Source of the DNA: Lasiosphaeria ovina | Taxonomy: Eukaryota; Ascomycota; Sordariomycetes; Sordariales; Lasiosphaeriaceae | Direction: 5' to 3' | NCBI GenBank assembly: GCA_033439765.1 | Contig: JAULSN010000004.1 | Location: 1,002,001 to 1,066,000, forward strand | DNA: 64,000 nt | Part shown: positions 1 through 11,100 of the stretch, one piece after another | How the letters are laid out: every line of letters starts with the position of its first letter | Position numbering within the stretch: position 1 is the first letter of the stretch | Notes under the pieces: model-generated | Databases searched by the model: none | Told to the model about the DNA's origin: nothing | Seen by the model: the letters and a program-made list of their open reading frames with translations, nothing else | Position numbers and translations under genes: made by a program

Positions 1-42
1 GTACGGCCCCTCCGTAACTGATACGAAGCAGCACTGACACAG

Positions 43-1110
43 CCAGGCCTCGGAGTCATGGGCTACCCTATGGCCAAGAACCTGCGCGCCGGGCTGGGCC
101 CTGACAAGACGTTGCTTGTGTGCGACGTCAACGCCGACGCCCTTGCACGGTTTCAGTCCGAGACGGCTGGCCAGGGCCCGGTGCACGTCGTGCAAAACGG
201 CTTCGAGGCCGCCCAGGCAGCGGTGTGTCATTACCTCCTAAACCATATCTAAGCGCAGAACTAACCTGATGATCCCTGGCGTGAAATCCACCAGAACACC
301 GTCATCACCATGCTCCCCGGCTCCGACGCCGTCAAGGCCGTCTACCTGGACGCGCAAACCGGCATCTTAGCCGGCGCCGTCGCCGCCGCCGCCGCCACTG
401 CCACGGCGTCACCCCCAAGCCCCAAGCTGATCATGGAATGCGGCACTATCGAGAACGACACGATCCTAGCCGTCGCCAGCGCCACAGCTACAACCAGCAC
501 GACGCAGCTGAAAAATACGCTCACGTTCGTCGACGCGCCCGTGTCAGGCGGGCCGATGGGCGCGCAGGCCGGCACGCTGACGTTCATGGTCGGGTGCGCA
601 CCGTCTGTCTCAGCACAAATCTTCCCCATCGCAAAAGCGTACCTCACGCACATGGGGCTGGCGGACGGCATCTTCCTGTGCGGGGCGGTGGGGGCGGGCA
701 CGGCGTTCAAGATCATTAATAACTACCTCAGCGCGATCACGTCGCTGGCGGCGTCGGAGGCGCTCAACATTGGCGTCAAGGCGGGGCTCGACCCGGCGCT
801 GCTGACCGACGTCATCAACGCCAGCGGCGGCCAGTGCTGGGTCACCAGCAAGAGCAACCCCGTGCCGGGCGTGCAGGCCAACGTGCCCAGCAGCCGGGGT
901 TACGAGGGCGGGTTCCGCATTGAGCTGTGTGCCAAGGTGCTGGGCATGGGCAGCCGGCTTGCGAGGGATGTTGGCGCGCGCACGGTGCTGGATCAGCCGA
1001 CGTTGGGTGCGTTTAAGGAGGCGATGGCGGACGAGCGGTACCGTGGCAAGGATGCGCGGGTCGTGTACAAGTGGCTGAATGAGAGCGAGGGGGGCAAGGC
1101 TGAGAAGTAA
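43..1110 (+). CDS. 3-hydroxyisobutyrate dehydrogenase-like NAD-binding oxidoreductase (5' end outside window)
   Basis: Member of the beta-hydroxyacid dehydrogenase (6-phosphogluconate/3-hydroxyisobutyrate) family, which oxidises a short hydroxy acid with NAD(P). The first visible exon (43-222) follows a CTGACACAG acceptor and opens with the dinucleotide-binding GLGVMG motif (46-63). An intron at 223-294 (phase 0, branch CTAAC, acceptor CCAG) leads to exon 295-1110, which begins NTVITMLPGS, the usual strand after the Rossmann fold. The substrate-binding DAPVSGG motif lies near 532-552. The catalytic-lysine segment GAGTAFKIINN is near 691-723. About 331 residues are visible against a usual 290-340, so only a short N-terminal exon is missing. 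Family assignment is firm. The real substrate is unknown: fungal paralogues act on varied hydroxy acids. Confidence 0.88.
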
Positions 1111-2619
1111 GGGGGTAGAGTTGTTCTGTGTAATTAGTCGTGGGTTTTTAGGCACTAGAACTAATCGAATCTGTTGCCGAGCCCACCCTTCGAGCGCAGC
1201 GAGCAGCCCGCCGCAGGGGCCCCCGGAGGACTGCCGGAGGCAGAATGGAGGGAAGAATACAAAATAAGGAGGGGTGTGTGAAAAACAGCTGCATGGCTGA
1301 CAGATGATGATGATTGTGTCTGTGGTAGTAGTGTAGGTTGTTTGCCCTGCTTGGTGGGCTTGTTACGGACTAGATTCGTCAGAAAAGGGTGCGTCTAGCA
1401 AGGTACCCCAGTACACTCCTATCCAGGAATGTTTGTTGGCGTGGTACTTGGCACGTGCTTGGGTAGAATAAACGCTATATAGGTACGATAGGAAACAAAC
1501 CGGCTAGTAAAAGCCTTTAAAGAGGAGAGATACGCCTCTAGGATTCTAAAATAGAGGTTCTGATAGCTTTTACCTCCCTCGGCGAAAAACCTTTCGAGCA
1601 AGTCGTAAGGTGTTGAGGCCTTTTAAATCTTGGAAATTCCTCCGCTAAAAAACATTTAGGGAGTCAGCACTCGATCTAAGCCCTGCAGAAGTTCACTTGA
1701 GATTGAGGCGGGGATACAGGTTGCGATTTTCACTATTGCTGTGGCTATCACCGTGCTCTTGTCGACATTCAGCGCTTGACAGCGGAGCGAATAGCGGAAG
1801 CGGGGGCCAGTACCAATGCCGAAAGGGCTAGACGCATAATTAACCGCGGAACAGGAAGTGTGGGATCTTCGGTGCGAAGTCCTCCTGCGGCGTGCTGAAT
1901 CCCCTGGTAACAGGCATGAACCCGTAGTTCTCTCTGCGGTGGAGCGCATCTCCAATGTCCGGCGACGCGTAGTATCGGCCCAGTGTGAGGCCAACGACAA
2001 ATACCTAGTAGTAGTCTGTGCTATTGCAGCTAATACTAGGTACCCGAGACCTAGTTAGTTGATGCTATTTCCCATCTGTTTTGAAGTTTCCTTTCTCCCC
2101 TCACTGCATAATTATACAATCTAATGGCGAGACGAAAAAAAGGGCGACGGACCGCATAAACAGGCAGACAATGGCAGGCCAAGCCGGAAGCACGGCGGGC
2201 GGAACAGGGGCCCATGCCGGCCGCTGCATGGCAGGCTGCGGCGACAGGGGGGCGGCGGTCCGGCGCGCCAACCGCGCGAAGACGATTCGCGCCCCGCTGC
2301 GCCGGGGTCCCTGGGACTGGCGAGACAGTGCTCCCACACAGGGCCGTGGCTGCGGCGTGGAGGAGATGCGTGACCGAGGTGCAGCTGATAATGCAACGCC
2401 ACGCCAGCAGCCAGTGCCCACCCAATCAGCCGGCCTTGCTGTCGGTGATAAAGGCGGGGGAGCAGACAGAACAGACAGAGCAAGCTGGGTGGCTTTCTTC
2501 TCTCTTCCTACACTTTCAGTGAAGAAAGCAAGAAAGGGAGCCAGCTTCACGTCTCTCCACTGCCATCTGACAACCCAAACAAACAACTCCCTATACAAGA
2601 ACCACAGAGCAAACACACC
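1111..2619. other. intergenic region, no gene recognised
   Basis: No credible coding frame on either strand. 1400-1650 is relatively A/T-rich and could be an old transposon remnant, but no protein domain or repeat end can be named. 2160-2480 is GC-rich. The last 150 bases before 2620 are the P450 promoter and leader; no clear TATA element was seen. Confidence 0.5.
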
Positions 2620-4358
2620 ATGTCTTTGCCCAACATCCTCGCTTCCGCGTCAGCTATCACGCTGTGCGGCTGGCTCAGCATACTGCTCGTGAGCTGGTAC
2701 GTCGCGTCAGCATTCGCATCATGGCACCGGCTGCGGCACATCCCGGGGCCGGCACTAGCATCATTCTCGTACCTGTGGATGGTGTGGCACACGGTGCGCG
2801 GATCCACACGGCCGGCCTACACCGACCTCCGAAAGAAGTACGGGCCGGTCGTGCGCGTGGCGCCCAACTACTTGCTGACGTCGGACGCGGACGAGCTGCG
2901 GCGCATCGCCCGCGTGCGCTCGCCGTACTCCCGCGACCCGTGGTACACGGCGCTCGTGTTCCGGCCCAACCAGGCGAATCTGCTAAACATGCTGGACAAT
3001 GCCGAGCACGATGCGTTTAAGGCGCGCACTGCTAGCGCGTACAACGGGCGTGAGAATGGGGGTGGGGCAGATGTGGAGGCCGCCGTCGACTCGCAGGTGG
3101 TTAGGTTGCTGGCGCTGATCCGCCGCAAGTATCTGTCGACGGCGGGACCGGGTAAGGAGGCGGGGACTGAGACTGGCGGCGGCGTTTTCCGGCCCGTCAA
3201 CTTTGCGCCGCTTTCGCGGCACTTCGCCATGGACGTCATCACCCGGCTGGGCTACGGCAAGCCGTTTGGGCATCTGGACGAGGGCAGCGACGTGTACGGC
3301 TGGATCGACCACGTCGACGCGTCGCTGGTTGGCATGTGTCTGGGGTGTGACATTCCGCTGCTACGCCGGATTGCCTTCTCGCCACTGGGCCTGCGCCTGT
3401 TTGGGCCGCACCCGGCCGATAAGCGCGGCGTGGGCAAGGTCATGGGGTGGGTTTTCTGGCCGGTGTTGATGTTCCAGACTGACTGACGGGTGTTTGCAGA
3501 GTCATCAACAATATTATCGCGCAACGCTTTGCGAGGGGCGACAAGCAGACCAGCGACGCCATTGTGTGTTTCCCCCTTCCCCTCTCCGAGCACAGCAATA
3601 CTGACAGACACAACTGCAGGGCGGCTTCATGCGGCACGGCCTGACGCAGGAGCAGTGCGAAGCCGAGGCGATGCTGCAGATCGGCGGCGGGTCCGACACG
3701 ACAGCAACCGCAATCCGCGGCGTCATGATGCACCTGATGGCGTCGCCGCAGGCGTACGGCCGCCTAAAACGCGAGATTGCCGACGCTGTCGCCCGCAACC
3801 CCAGTCTCTCCAGTGGCGCCGACGCTGTCATCGCGCTCGAGCAGGCGCAGAAGCTGCCGTACCTGCAAGCCGTGGTGTCGGAGGGCTTCCGGCTGCGCAA
3901 CCCCGTCAACTACGGGCACTTCAAGCGCGTGCCGGCCGGCGGCGACACCATCGGCGGGCTGTTCGTGCCGGGCGGCACCGCCATCGGCCACAACGTGCTG
4001 GCGCTGACACGCGACGAGGCCGTCTTCGGGTCTGACGCCCACGTGTTCCGCCCCGAGCGCTTCCTCGAGTGCGCGCCCGAGGAAAAGGTGAAGATGACGC
4101 GCGCCCTAGACATCCTGTGGGGCGGCGGCCGCTGGACGTGTGCCGGCCGCGGCATTGCCGTCATGGAGATCAACAAGGTCGTTTTCGAGGTGGGTTGTCC
4201 CCTTTCCCTTTTAGGGCAGCTTTGTTGACATCAGACAGCTCATGCGCGCCTTTGACCTCTCGCTCGTCAACCCCACCCAGCCGTGGGACGAGACGATGCT
4301 GTGCGTGACCATGCACAAGAACATGTGGGTCAGGATTACCGAGGCCGAGAAGGTCTAG
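2620..4358 (+). CDS. cytochrome P450 monooxygenase (microsomal, pisatin-demethylase-like)
   Basis: Heme-thiolate monooxygenase, about 526 aa. Exons: 2620-3446, 3500-3563, 3620-4189, 4239-4358; introns 53, 56 and 49 nt, all GT...AG, giving one continuous frame. The N-terminus has a membrane anchor (residues about 5-30) followed by the Pro-rich HIPGPA hinge. The I-helix reads GGGSDTT, the K-helix ExxR motif is EGFR (about residue 385), the PERF-type motif is FRPERF, and the heme loop is WGGGRWTCAGRG with the axial cysteine at about residue 471. In the heme loop the usual first Phe is Trp. The family resembles fungal pisatin-demethylase-like P450s, but the substrate cannot be read from sequence. 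No biosynthetic cluster surrounds it; the next genes are a phosphotransferase and an amidase. ATG context (CACCATG) is good. Confidence 0.9.
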
Positions 4359-4961
4359 TCCGCTACTATTGTATATAGTCTAGGCTCGCGACGAAGGGAG
4401 GATAATTATGGTGTTGTTGAACAGAAACAATATCTGGCCGAGTCAGCCTTCACTATTCGCACGTGGAATAGACAGCGTAGATACACTATTTTTCAAGCCC
4501 ATACTCGATTGTAGAGGAGTTGGCCATACTATCCAAGGGTAACAAAGGACTTGGCAGCTGAGACAGGAACGAAAGATGGAGGCCGCACAGACCGACCTTT
4601 AGCATGACGTATCCGGACAAGGACCAGTTGAGATGGACATTTCAGCGTGGATAAAACGAGGAGGAAATAAGCTGTATGGGGTACCTACTTGAGTTGGAAA
4701 AGCCTAGTCGTGTAGCAAGTTCCGATGTCTGCTCTTTACGACGAGACGGACTGCGAAAGTGTCTTATGGCTGCCTATTAATTCGAGTCGATGCGCTGCAT
4801 ATGCACCACTTGAATGCACATTGCAAGGAATCCCGGCACGCCCTATTTTAGATACATCTGACCGTATGTATTGTGTGACAGGTCCCAGCCACCCCGCTCA
4901 CCTTCGAAACTGCGCGTGACTCTTGGCCATCACTTCCTTTTCACTTCCAGACCGAGCAACA
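4359..4961. other. intergenic, nothing recognised
   Basis: Terminator/promoter space between two same-strand genes. No repeat, RNA or conserved element was recognised. Confidence 0.5.
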
Positions 4962-6024
4962 ATGGAGAAAAGCCTTGCCGCCCTCGCAGCGTACCAGATA
5001 TCCAATTTCTTCCAGGCAAACGGCCCCACCACACAAGCGGAATGCGACGACCGAGCCCAGAGCATCACCGGCCAGCCCGCCACGCCGACACGACTCCAGG
5101 GTGGAAGCAGCTACACGGTCCTCGCCGGAAACCAAGTGGTGCAGTTTAGGACTCCCAGCGCCTCCCTCGACTTGGAGTTTCTAGGACACGTCCACACGGC
5201 CTATGCCGGGGTCATGCCTTTGCCCAGTGACGAGGGCAGGCTGGGCGAACTATGCGTCTACTCGATGCCGGATGTCGGAGGCGTCTCCATGTACCTCGCC
5301 AGGGACAGTCTCTACGCAGATGGCTGCTCCCTCTTGCGACGAACCCTGGCAGACTTTGCTCGGTATTCTGACCCGCACCTCCTTCCGAACTTAGTTCCCC
5401 GGCTAACCTCGTCGCAGCTTCTTTGCATCAGCATGGCACAAGACACCAGCGACACTCCCGCAGCCAGACCGCGCAGCGCTGCAATCCAAGTACCTAACCC
5501 AGCTCCAGCAGCTCAAAGCAGGGTTCCCGCCGCGCTTCGGCAGCGTGTTGCAGCAGCTGATCCCGCGCATCAAGGACATCACAGCCAACAACTGGCGGCT
5601 CGTGCCCAACCACGGCGACCTGCTCGAGAACAACATCCACGTGGACGCGCTCACGGGCGCGCTGACGGGCGTGTGTGACTGGGCCGACACACAAACCAGC
5701 CCGTTCGGCATGTCGGTCGGCGAGATCGAGAACCTGCTCGGGATCCCCAAGGCGGCCAACAAGCAGACGGGGCGCAACGAGCACACGTACCACGCCAACC
5801 ACGGCGAGCTGCGCGCGCTGTTCTACGACGAGCTGTACCGCGCCATCGGCGGCGCGTCGCCCTATGACAGGGAGCGCATTGAGGATGCGCGGCTGCTCGG
5901 GCTTTTCTTCATGTACGGCTGGCGGTTTGATGGTGATGGGAACCAGCTCCCGGCTGGGGAGGACGATGCGAGCTTGCACCATCTGGACGCGGTGCTGCGG
6001 GCCACCTGTGATGGGTTTCACTGA
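4962..6024 (+). CDS. APH-fold phosphotransferase family protein
   Basis: Kinase-like protein of the aminoglycoside/choline phosphotransferase fold, common and mostly uncharacterised in moulds. Exons 4962-5362 and 5418-6024; the 55-nt intron ends with GGCTAACCTCGTCGCAG and its removal restores one frame (335 aa). The catalytic loop reads NHGDLLENN (His199, Asp201 by this model). The metal-binding CDWAD follows about 20 residues later (about Asp221). The N-terminal lobe is weakly conserved. The start chosen is the ATG in context AACAATGG; an in-frame upstream TTG is not credible. In fungi such proteins are not antibiotic-resistance genes, and the natural substrate is unknown. It is transcribed in the same direction as the P450, about 600 nt downstream. 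Confidence 0.82.
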
Positions 6025-6383
6025 GCGCGGGTGCGACGGACAGGGTTATTCATGGAAAAGCGAGAGCCTCAGCCATGTAGAGCCAAAAAAGCCCGGATTG
6101 CACAACGCAGTGGAGAGAATGACTATTTGTCTCGTGGACATGTATTTCTAACTTATTCTCTCCCGTTCTAATCCCATGATATATGACTGCTCTATCAACT
6201 CTGGATACGAAGCCAAAGTGTCTTGCTCGCATGAAGGATCTACCATCTGAGCCAAGGGAACAGTATATAGGAAGATAATGGTCCGGAGTCCGGGTACACG
6301 AGTCTGGCAAGTGCTCATGGTCACATGTCAGCCTAATCAAAATGCATGGTATTGCCATCGGCGCACTCACAACTATGCAACAA
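6025..6383. other. convergent 3' intergenic spacer
   Basis: Lies between the stop of the phosphotransferase (+) and the stop of the CinA-like gene (-), so it should hold both 3' UTRs. No other signal seen. Confidence 0.5.
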
Positions 6384-7025
6384 CTACTCCTCCACTGCAA
6401 CCGTCTGGCCAGCAGCCCGAGCAGCCAGCGCATCGCGCAACAGCGACAGGGCCTGTTTGATCGTCGCCTGACGAATGGCGTCGCGGTCGCCGGGAAAGAG
6501 GAAAGGGCCCCAGGAGCGGCTACCACCATGAACCGAGGCGACACCAATGAACACCATGCCGACAGGCTTGCCGTCCTGCTGGGCGGGGCCAGCGACGCCA
6601 GTGGTACCAATGCCCCAAGTGGTGGGCGCCGCGCCGGGGAACGAGGTGATGGCGCGGGCGCCCTCGGCCATCTGCAGCGCGACGTCGCCGTGGATGACGC
6701 CCTCGCGCTGGATCAGCGCCTCGTCGACCTTGAGCAGCTTGGCCTTAAGCTCGGTAGCGTACGTGACCACGCCGCCGCGGAACGCCGCGCTCGCGCCCGG
6801 CACGTTGGTGATGGCGGCCTGCACGCCGCCCGCCGTCAGCGACTCGCCCACGCCGACCGTCTCGCCGGCCGCCCGCAGCAGCCGGATCGCTTCGCTGGCG
6901 ACGTCGAACAGCGACTCGCTGGGGTCGGTGCTATTGGCGACAAACGTGAAGGGCTGGGCTGGGCTGGGCGCCGAGTCGAACAGCGACTCGGTGCTGGGGT
7001 TGACCGATGCGGCGTTTGCTGCCAT
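6384..7025 (-). CDS. CinA C-terminal domain protein (PncC-type nicotinamide-nucleotide amidase)
   Basis: Single-exon, 213 aa. Carries the CinA/PncC domain: GESLTAGGVQAAITNVPGAS near residues 70-90, GGVVTYATELKAKLLKV, MAEGAR, and the Gly-rich TWGIGTTGVAGP followed by DGKPVGMVFIGVA. In bacteria the domain deamidates nicotinamide mononucleotide in NAD recycling. Fungal stand-alone copies are common but little studied. I chose the ATG at 7025 (MAANAASVN). A longer in-frame start at 7067 is possible, but the sequence just before 7025 ends in a CTCTGCCAG acceptor-like motif, suggesting a 5'-UTR intron. The first 45 residues are low in conservation. Conserved Ser in GES and the following Thr are present, so an active enzyme is likely. 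Confidence 0.85.
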   Translation of the reverse strand: MAANAASVNPSTESLFDSAPSPAQPFTFVANSTDPSESLFDVASEAIRLLRAAGETVGVGESLTAGGVQAAITNVPGASAAFRGGVVTYATELKAKLLKVDEALIQREGVIHGDVALQMAEGARAITSFPGAAPTTWGIGTTGVAGPAQQDGKPVGMVFIGVASVHGGSRSWGPFLFPGDRDAIRQATIKQALSLLRDALAARAAGQTVAVEE

Positions 7026-8176
7026 TGTGAGTATCTGGCAGAGGATGACGATGGTGCGCTTAATCATTCGCGGTATGGGACGGGTATGCTGTGTGATTGA
7101 AGACGCTGGCAGCCTCGTCTGTTCTCGATCTACCTAGAATATGGCGATGACTCTTCCCCGCCAGAAAGCCACGCAAGCCCAAAGGGGACTGGGAGGTGGG
7201 ATTGGGCAAGTGCTTACATTGTCCATGTGATCTTGCAGCGGAGTTGGGACCGATTGGCTCGCGCTTGCCAAGTTGCGCAGAAAGCTGCAGGCAGCTGCAG
7301 GGGGCCGGCTCAGCCACACTGGACCAGGCAGGAACAGACGGTGTCCTGCCGACCTTCCGGCTGATGAAAAGACGAGAGAGAAGCATCGGCATGCTGGTCA
7401 CCTGGTAAGCCTCATTCTCGGGACGAAAGGCGCTGGACGACGATGATGGTCATTTGATCGAAAGCTGGAGTGATTACCTACTGAAATCCGGTCTAGCAAG
7501 ATCGCATTGCTCAACGGCAGAGAGCGGGAAAATGATGTTATAATTGCGGTCTCCGCGAGCAGGAGCCACCAGCGACTGAGATTACCACGCTGGTGTCAGT
7601 GGACTTGTTTGATATTACTAGCTACCCAAGCGCGAACGCAGATATAGAAGAGCCTTGCTCATTATGGTATTTTCAGGTTAATCTTAAACTTCGCCGAATG
7701 AGACCATTGAAGAACGTGAGGATCATTCTTCATTACATACGGGAATCTAATTGTCTTCTAATCTTCACATGCAGTTAACGTCGGGGTGGTGTGCAGTGCC
7801 AGATTGGTTTTGTCTGTTGGCGCAACAGCACGCTGTTACAGCACCCAGGTCAAATCTGCGAAGGAGGGAACTGCGAATAACTAATACATGGCGTTATTTT
7901 AATTTGTTCCTGAACCACCCACCGCTCCTTCTCTTCTACTTTCTACACCGCACTTCCACCCTCTACATGCCGTTTCAACTCCTCCACAGTCCACACCTCA
8001 CTTCACCTTCTACACGTCGCTTCCACTCCTCCCACACCTCACTTCCACTCTTCTACGCCGCAATCTGTAGTATCCTTTTCCGAGCTGATCACACAGCCTT
8101 TCTCATCACCTTCGTAGTGATTGCGTTCCCCTCGAGAAACAAACCCGAACACGCGACGGTTAATTCCCTGCCACAA
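7026..8176. other. divergent intergenic region with pyrimidine-rich promoter
   Basis: Upstream of two divergently transcribed genes. 7910-8060 is strongly pyrimidine-rich on the + strand (runs of CT and CCAC), a common feature of fungal core promoters ahead of the phosphatase start at 8177. Short open frames here look non-coding. Confidence 0.45.
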
Positions 8177-11100
8177 TGCTCTGCTTCTCACGCTTCGTCG
8201 CCTTTGATCTTGAGTAAGGATTGAAAAATCAGTTTGCGCCTGTTCAATTCCTTGCTAACAAATTTCCGGCAGCGGCACCCTCTGGGGGGGCTGGCTCAAT
8301 GAAGCGAACATCGGGCTCATGGGGCGCGTCAGCAACAAGCTCGAAGATAATCTCGAGCTGGTAGGGGATAGCACCATCATAGACAGAATGTTTGTTCTGT
8401 ACCAGATAAGAGGTCAAGCAGGTCATTAATCAGGCGTGTTTAGGAATCGCAACTTCTGCGTCAAAATGTCGCCCGACATTCCAATCATTTTCGCCCAACT
8501 CATCTCCAACGGCCTACAAATCGCGATCGTTTCGCGAAATACCAACAAGAAAATGTCAGTATCCCATCACAGGCAACTAAAATATTTCGCTAACTATTTG
8601 GCGCAGCTGCCGCCGCGCATTGTGGCTACTCACCACCAAATACCTAGAACCAAGACATCAGCGACGCCCTGTTGAGTGCGTCAAGTATTGTGAGATATAT
8701 GACACTACGAGATTTGCCACGACCGGTGTCTATCTAATAATATTAACATTTGGGAGAACCGAAGAACAGGCATTTCAAAAAGATCTTTGGCTGGAGCAGA
8801 ATAAGACACCGCGATATGGTAATGTTTTCTCGCCACCTATCCACAGAATCGGGGCTACCGGAACATCTTCGTTTGCTAATTTCAGGCAATCCATTCACAG
8901 CTTTTCTTTGACGACCAAGCTATCAATCTAGAGCGGGAACTCTGGCAAGGTAAGATGAATCACATGGCCATTTTTGTAAACGATAGCTGTAAGCAGGAAC
9001 ACTCACCATCTAACAAAATTGGCTAATAGGTGCAGCGCTGCCAACAACTCAAATAAAGTCAACTTAAATAACTCAAATCAACTCAAATAGCCAACTCAAA
9101 TAAGCCATTTTTGAACCCAACTCAATTCAAATAGACTGGTTATTTGAGTTGGGTTTAGCTCAAATATTTCCATCGCTTGGGCCCTTTTTGGGCCCAGTTT
9201 TCCCTGCATTCCTGGGCTCAGGGCAGCATTTGGCTATGGCCAACCTGGTAAGATCTGGGGCTTCCTGGCCTAGGGAAAAATTCGACTGGACTGACCTGGT
9301 TTTCTGCAGTGCTATCGACCTGCGTTGCAGCGCTGTAACTATCGCCAAGTCAACAAGCTTCCTTTCCTGCCTTCCTACTGCGAATTCGCTGCTTCCTCGC
9401 TTCCAATATGCGAGCCTCGACTGTCAATACCGCGGCCCTCTCGTCGAACAGCCCGTACGTAGAAAAACGACCGCTTGACGTTCAAGACCGTACTTCCCGA
9501 ATTGCCCAGCAGTACCCTCGCCTGGCAGCGATCGACCCAGCGGACTTGGCCCACAAGGAAGTGAAGGACTGGCCTACGATAAAAACACCAGATGGTTCCT
9601 TTATACTAGAGTTTTGGGTGGGAAAAAGAATAGCAAGATCGTCGCAAATTGGGGGGCATGGTGACTGGCTGGCTAAGGTCGTTAATAACGTAGTAGAAGA
9701 GGGCTTATACTGGTGGGCGTGCCACTATTATAACAAGACCTTCAAAGTAGTAGCGACTTCGTTAGCGACTATACACCTCAAAAGTTAGCATCGTGAAAGG
9801 TTGAAGGCTGAAGAGGGTGGTGTTGAGCGAGGAAATAAGAGGCAGCGGCTACTATAGTTAGTCTAACAATAAGAGAGGGCAGTATTACTGCCTCATAAGC
9901 TCACCCTGCGAGAGAGGCTGTTAGCGATGATCCTTCGCTTGAACCTGCTATTTAATATCGTTCAATAACAAGAATTTCGCGATTTCTGTACTAATTTGAA
10001 CCCTGATAGGGTAGCTGAGGCGCTTCCTAGCTCACACACGACGATTCGGACGTATTTTGGCGATCGGTTTGATGCCCAGAAGGAAGTCCTGCGCTATAGG
10101 TTATCAGTATCGCTATATAAGAAGCACCTTTCCTTCGATATTTGGACCTCACTATCGACTGTTTCCTATATGGCGATCTTTGTGTACTACGCTGATCGCG
10201 ACGGCGCCCTCCACCACGATTTGTTAGCGATACCGCATATTCACGGCTTATATAGTGGCGAGAATCAGGCTCTTTACCTCATAAAGGTAGCTAAGGAATA
10301 CGGTATCGAGGACTCGCTTGGTTATTTCCAGTGTGATAACGTGGATTCGAACTCCTTGGCGGTTAAATTCATACTTGGCGCCCTGCAAATTGGCCTTAGC
10401 GATTAGGAACTCGAAGAATTGGCCCTATAGCGTCGGCTACGCTGTTTTGGCCACGTTCTAAACCTCGCCGCATAAGCCTTCATTCTAGGGAAGTCAACCC
10501 ACCTTGATCGAGCCTTTGACGATGACTTTATCGGTTAGTTATCGCTTGAAGAAGAAGAGGCCTTGCTAGTAGGTTGGCGGAAGTAAGGGCCAGTTGGTAA
10601 GCTGTATAACGTGGTGTACTTCATTCGCAGGTCGCCACAACGCCGCGAGACCTTCCTTCAAATCGCGCGCGGCCAGTTAAGTGAAGAAGAGGCTCGCGAA
10701 TTCGGCTCTATTGTTTTTGATAGGAATATCGAGGGCTTATAGCTTTATGGCGATAATTCGACGCGTTGGAACTCGGTGTTCTATATGATCTAGCGCGTAG
10801 TGCGATTGCGCGCCCAGGTCGATTTTTGGTGCTATCGCAACCAGGGCGAAAAAGACCCCAAAAAACGCCTCCCTACTGCTGACCTGTTGGAACCCTCTGA
10901 CTGGCATTAACTTACGCTTGTTTTGAATATTCTTGAGCCTTTTAGAAGGATCACGAAGTGGTTTGAAGGCAGATCAGCGAGTTTTCCTGAAGTTATCGCT
11001 ACAATAGAGTGGCTGACTGATCACCTTGCTCACCAGTAGCGAATTCTACACCCAAATTCCGAGGCGCCAACAGAGTTCACGGGTGGGCCTGTCTACGCCC

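Noticed and set aside
1419..1601. 60-codon minus-strand frame in an A/T-rich patch
   Set aside because: Could be a transposon scrap, but no domain or terminal repeats could be shown.
2081..2692. Long frames on both strands ahead of the P450
   Set aside because: GC-rich leader region; no domain, and the P450 start at 2620 is well supported.
4923..4961. Earlier start for the APH-like gene
   Set aside because: Would need a TTG start; the ATG at 4962 has a better context.
6342..7137. Two + strand frames of about 200-250 codons
   Set aside because: Antisense of the CinA/PncC gene.
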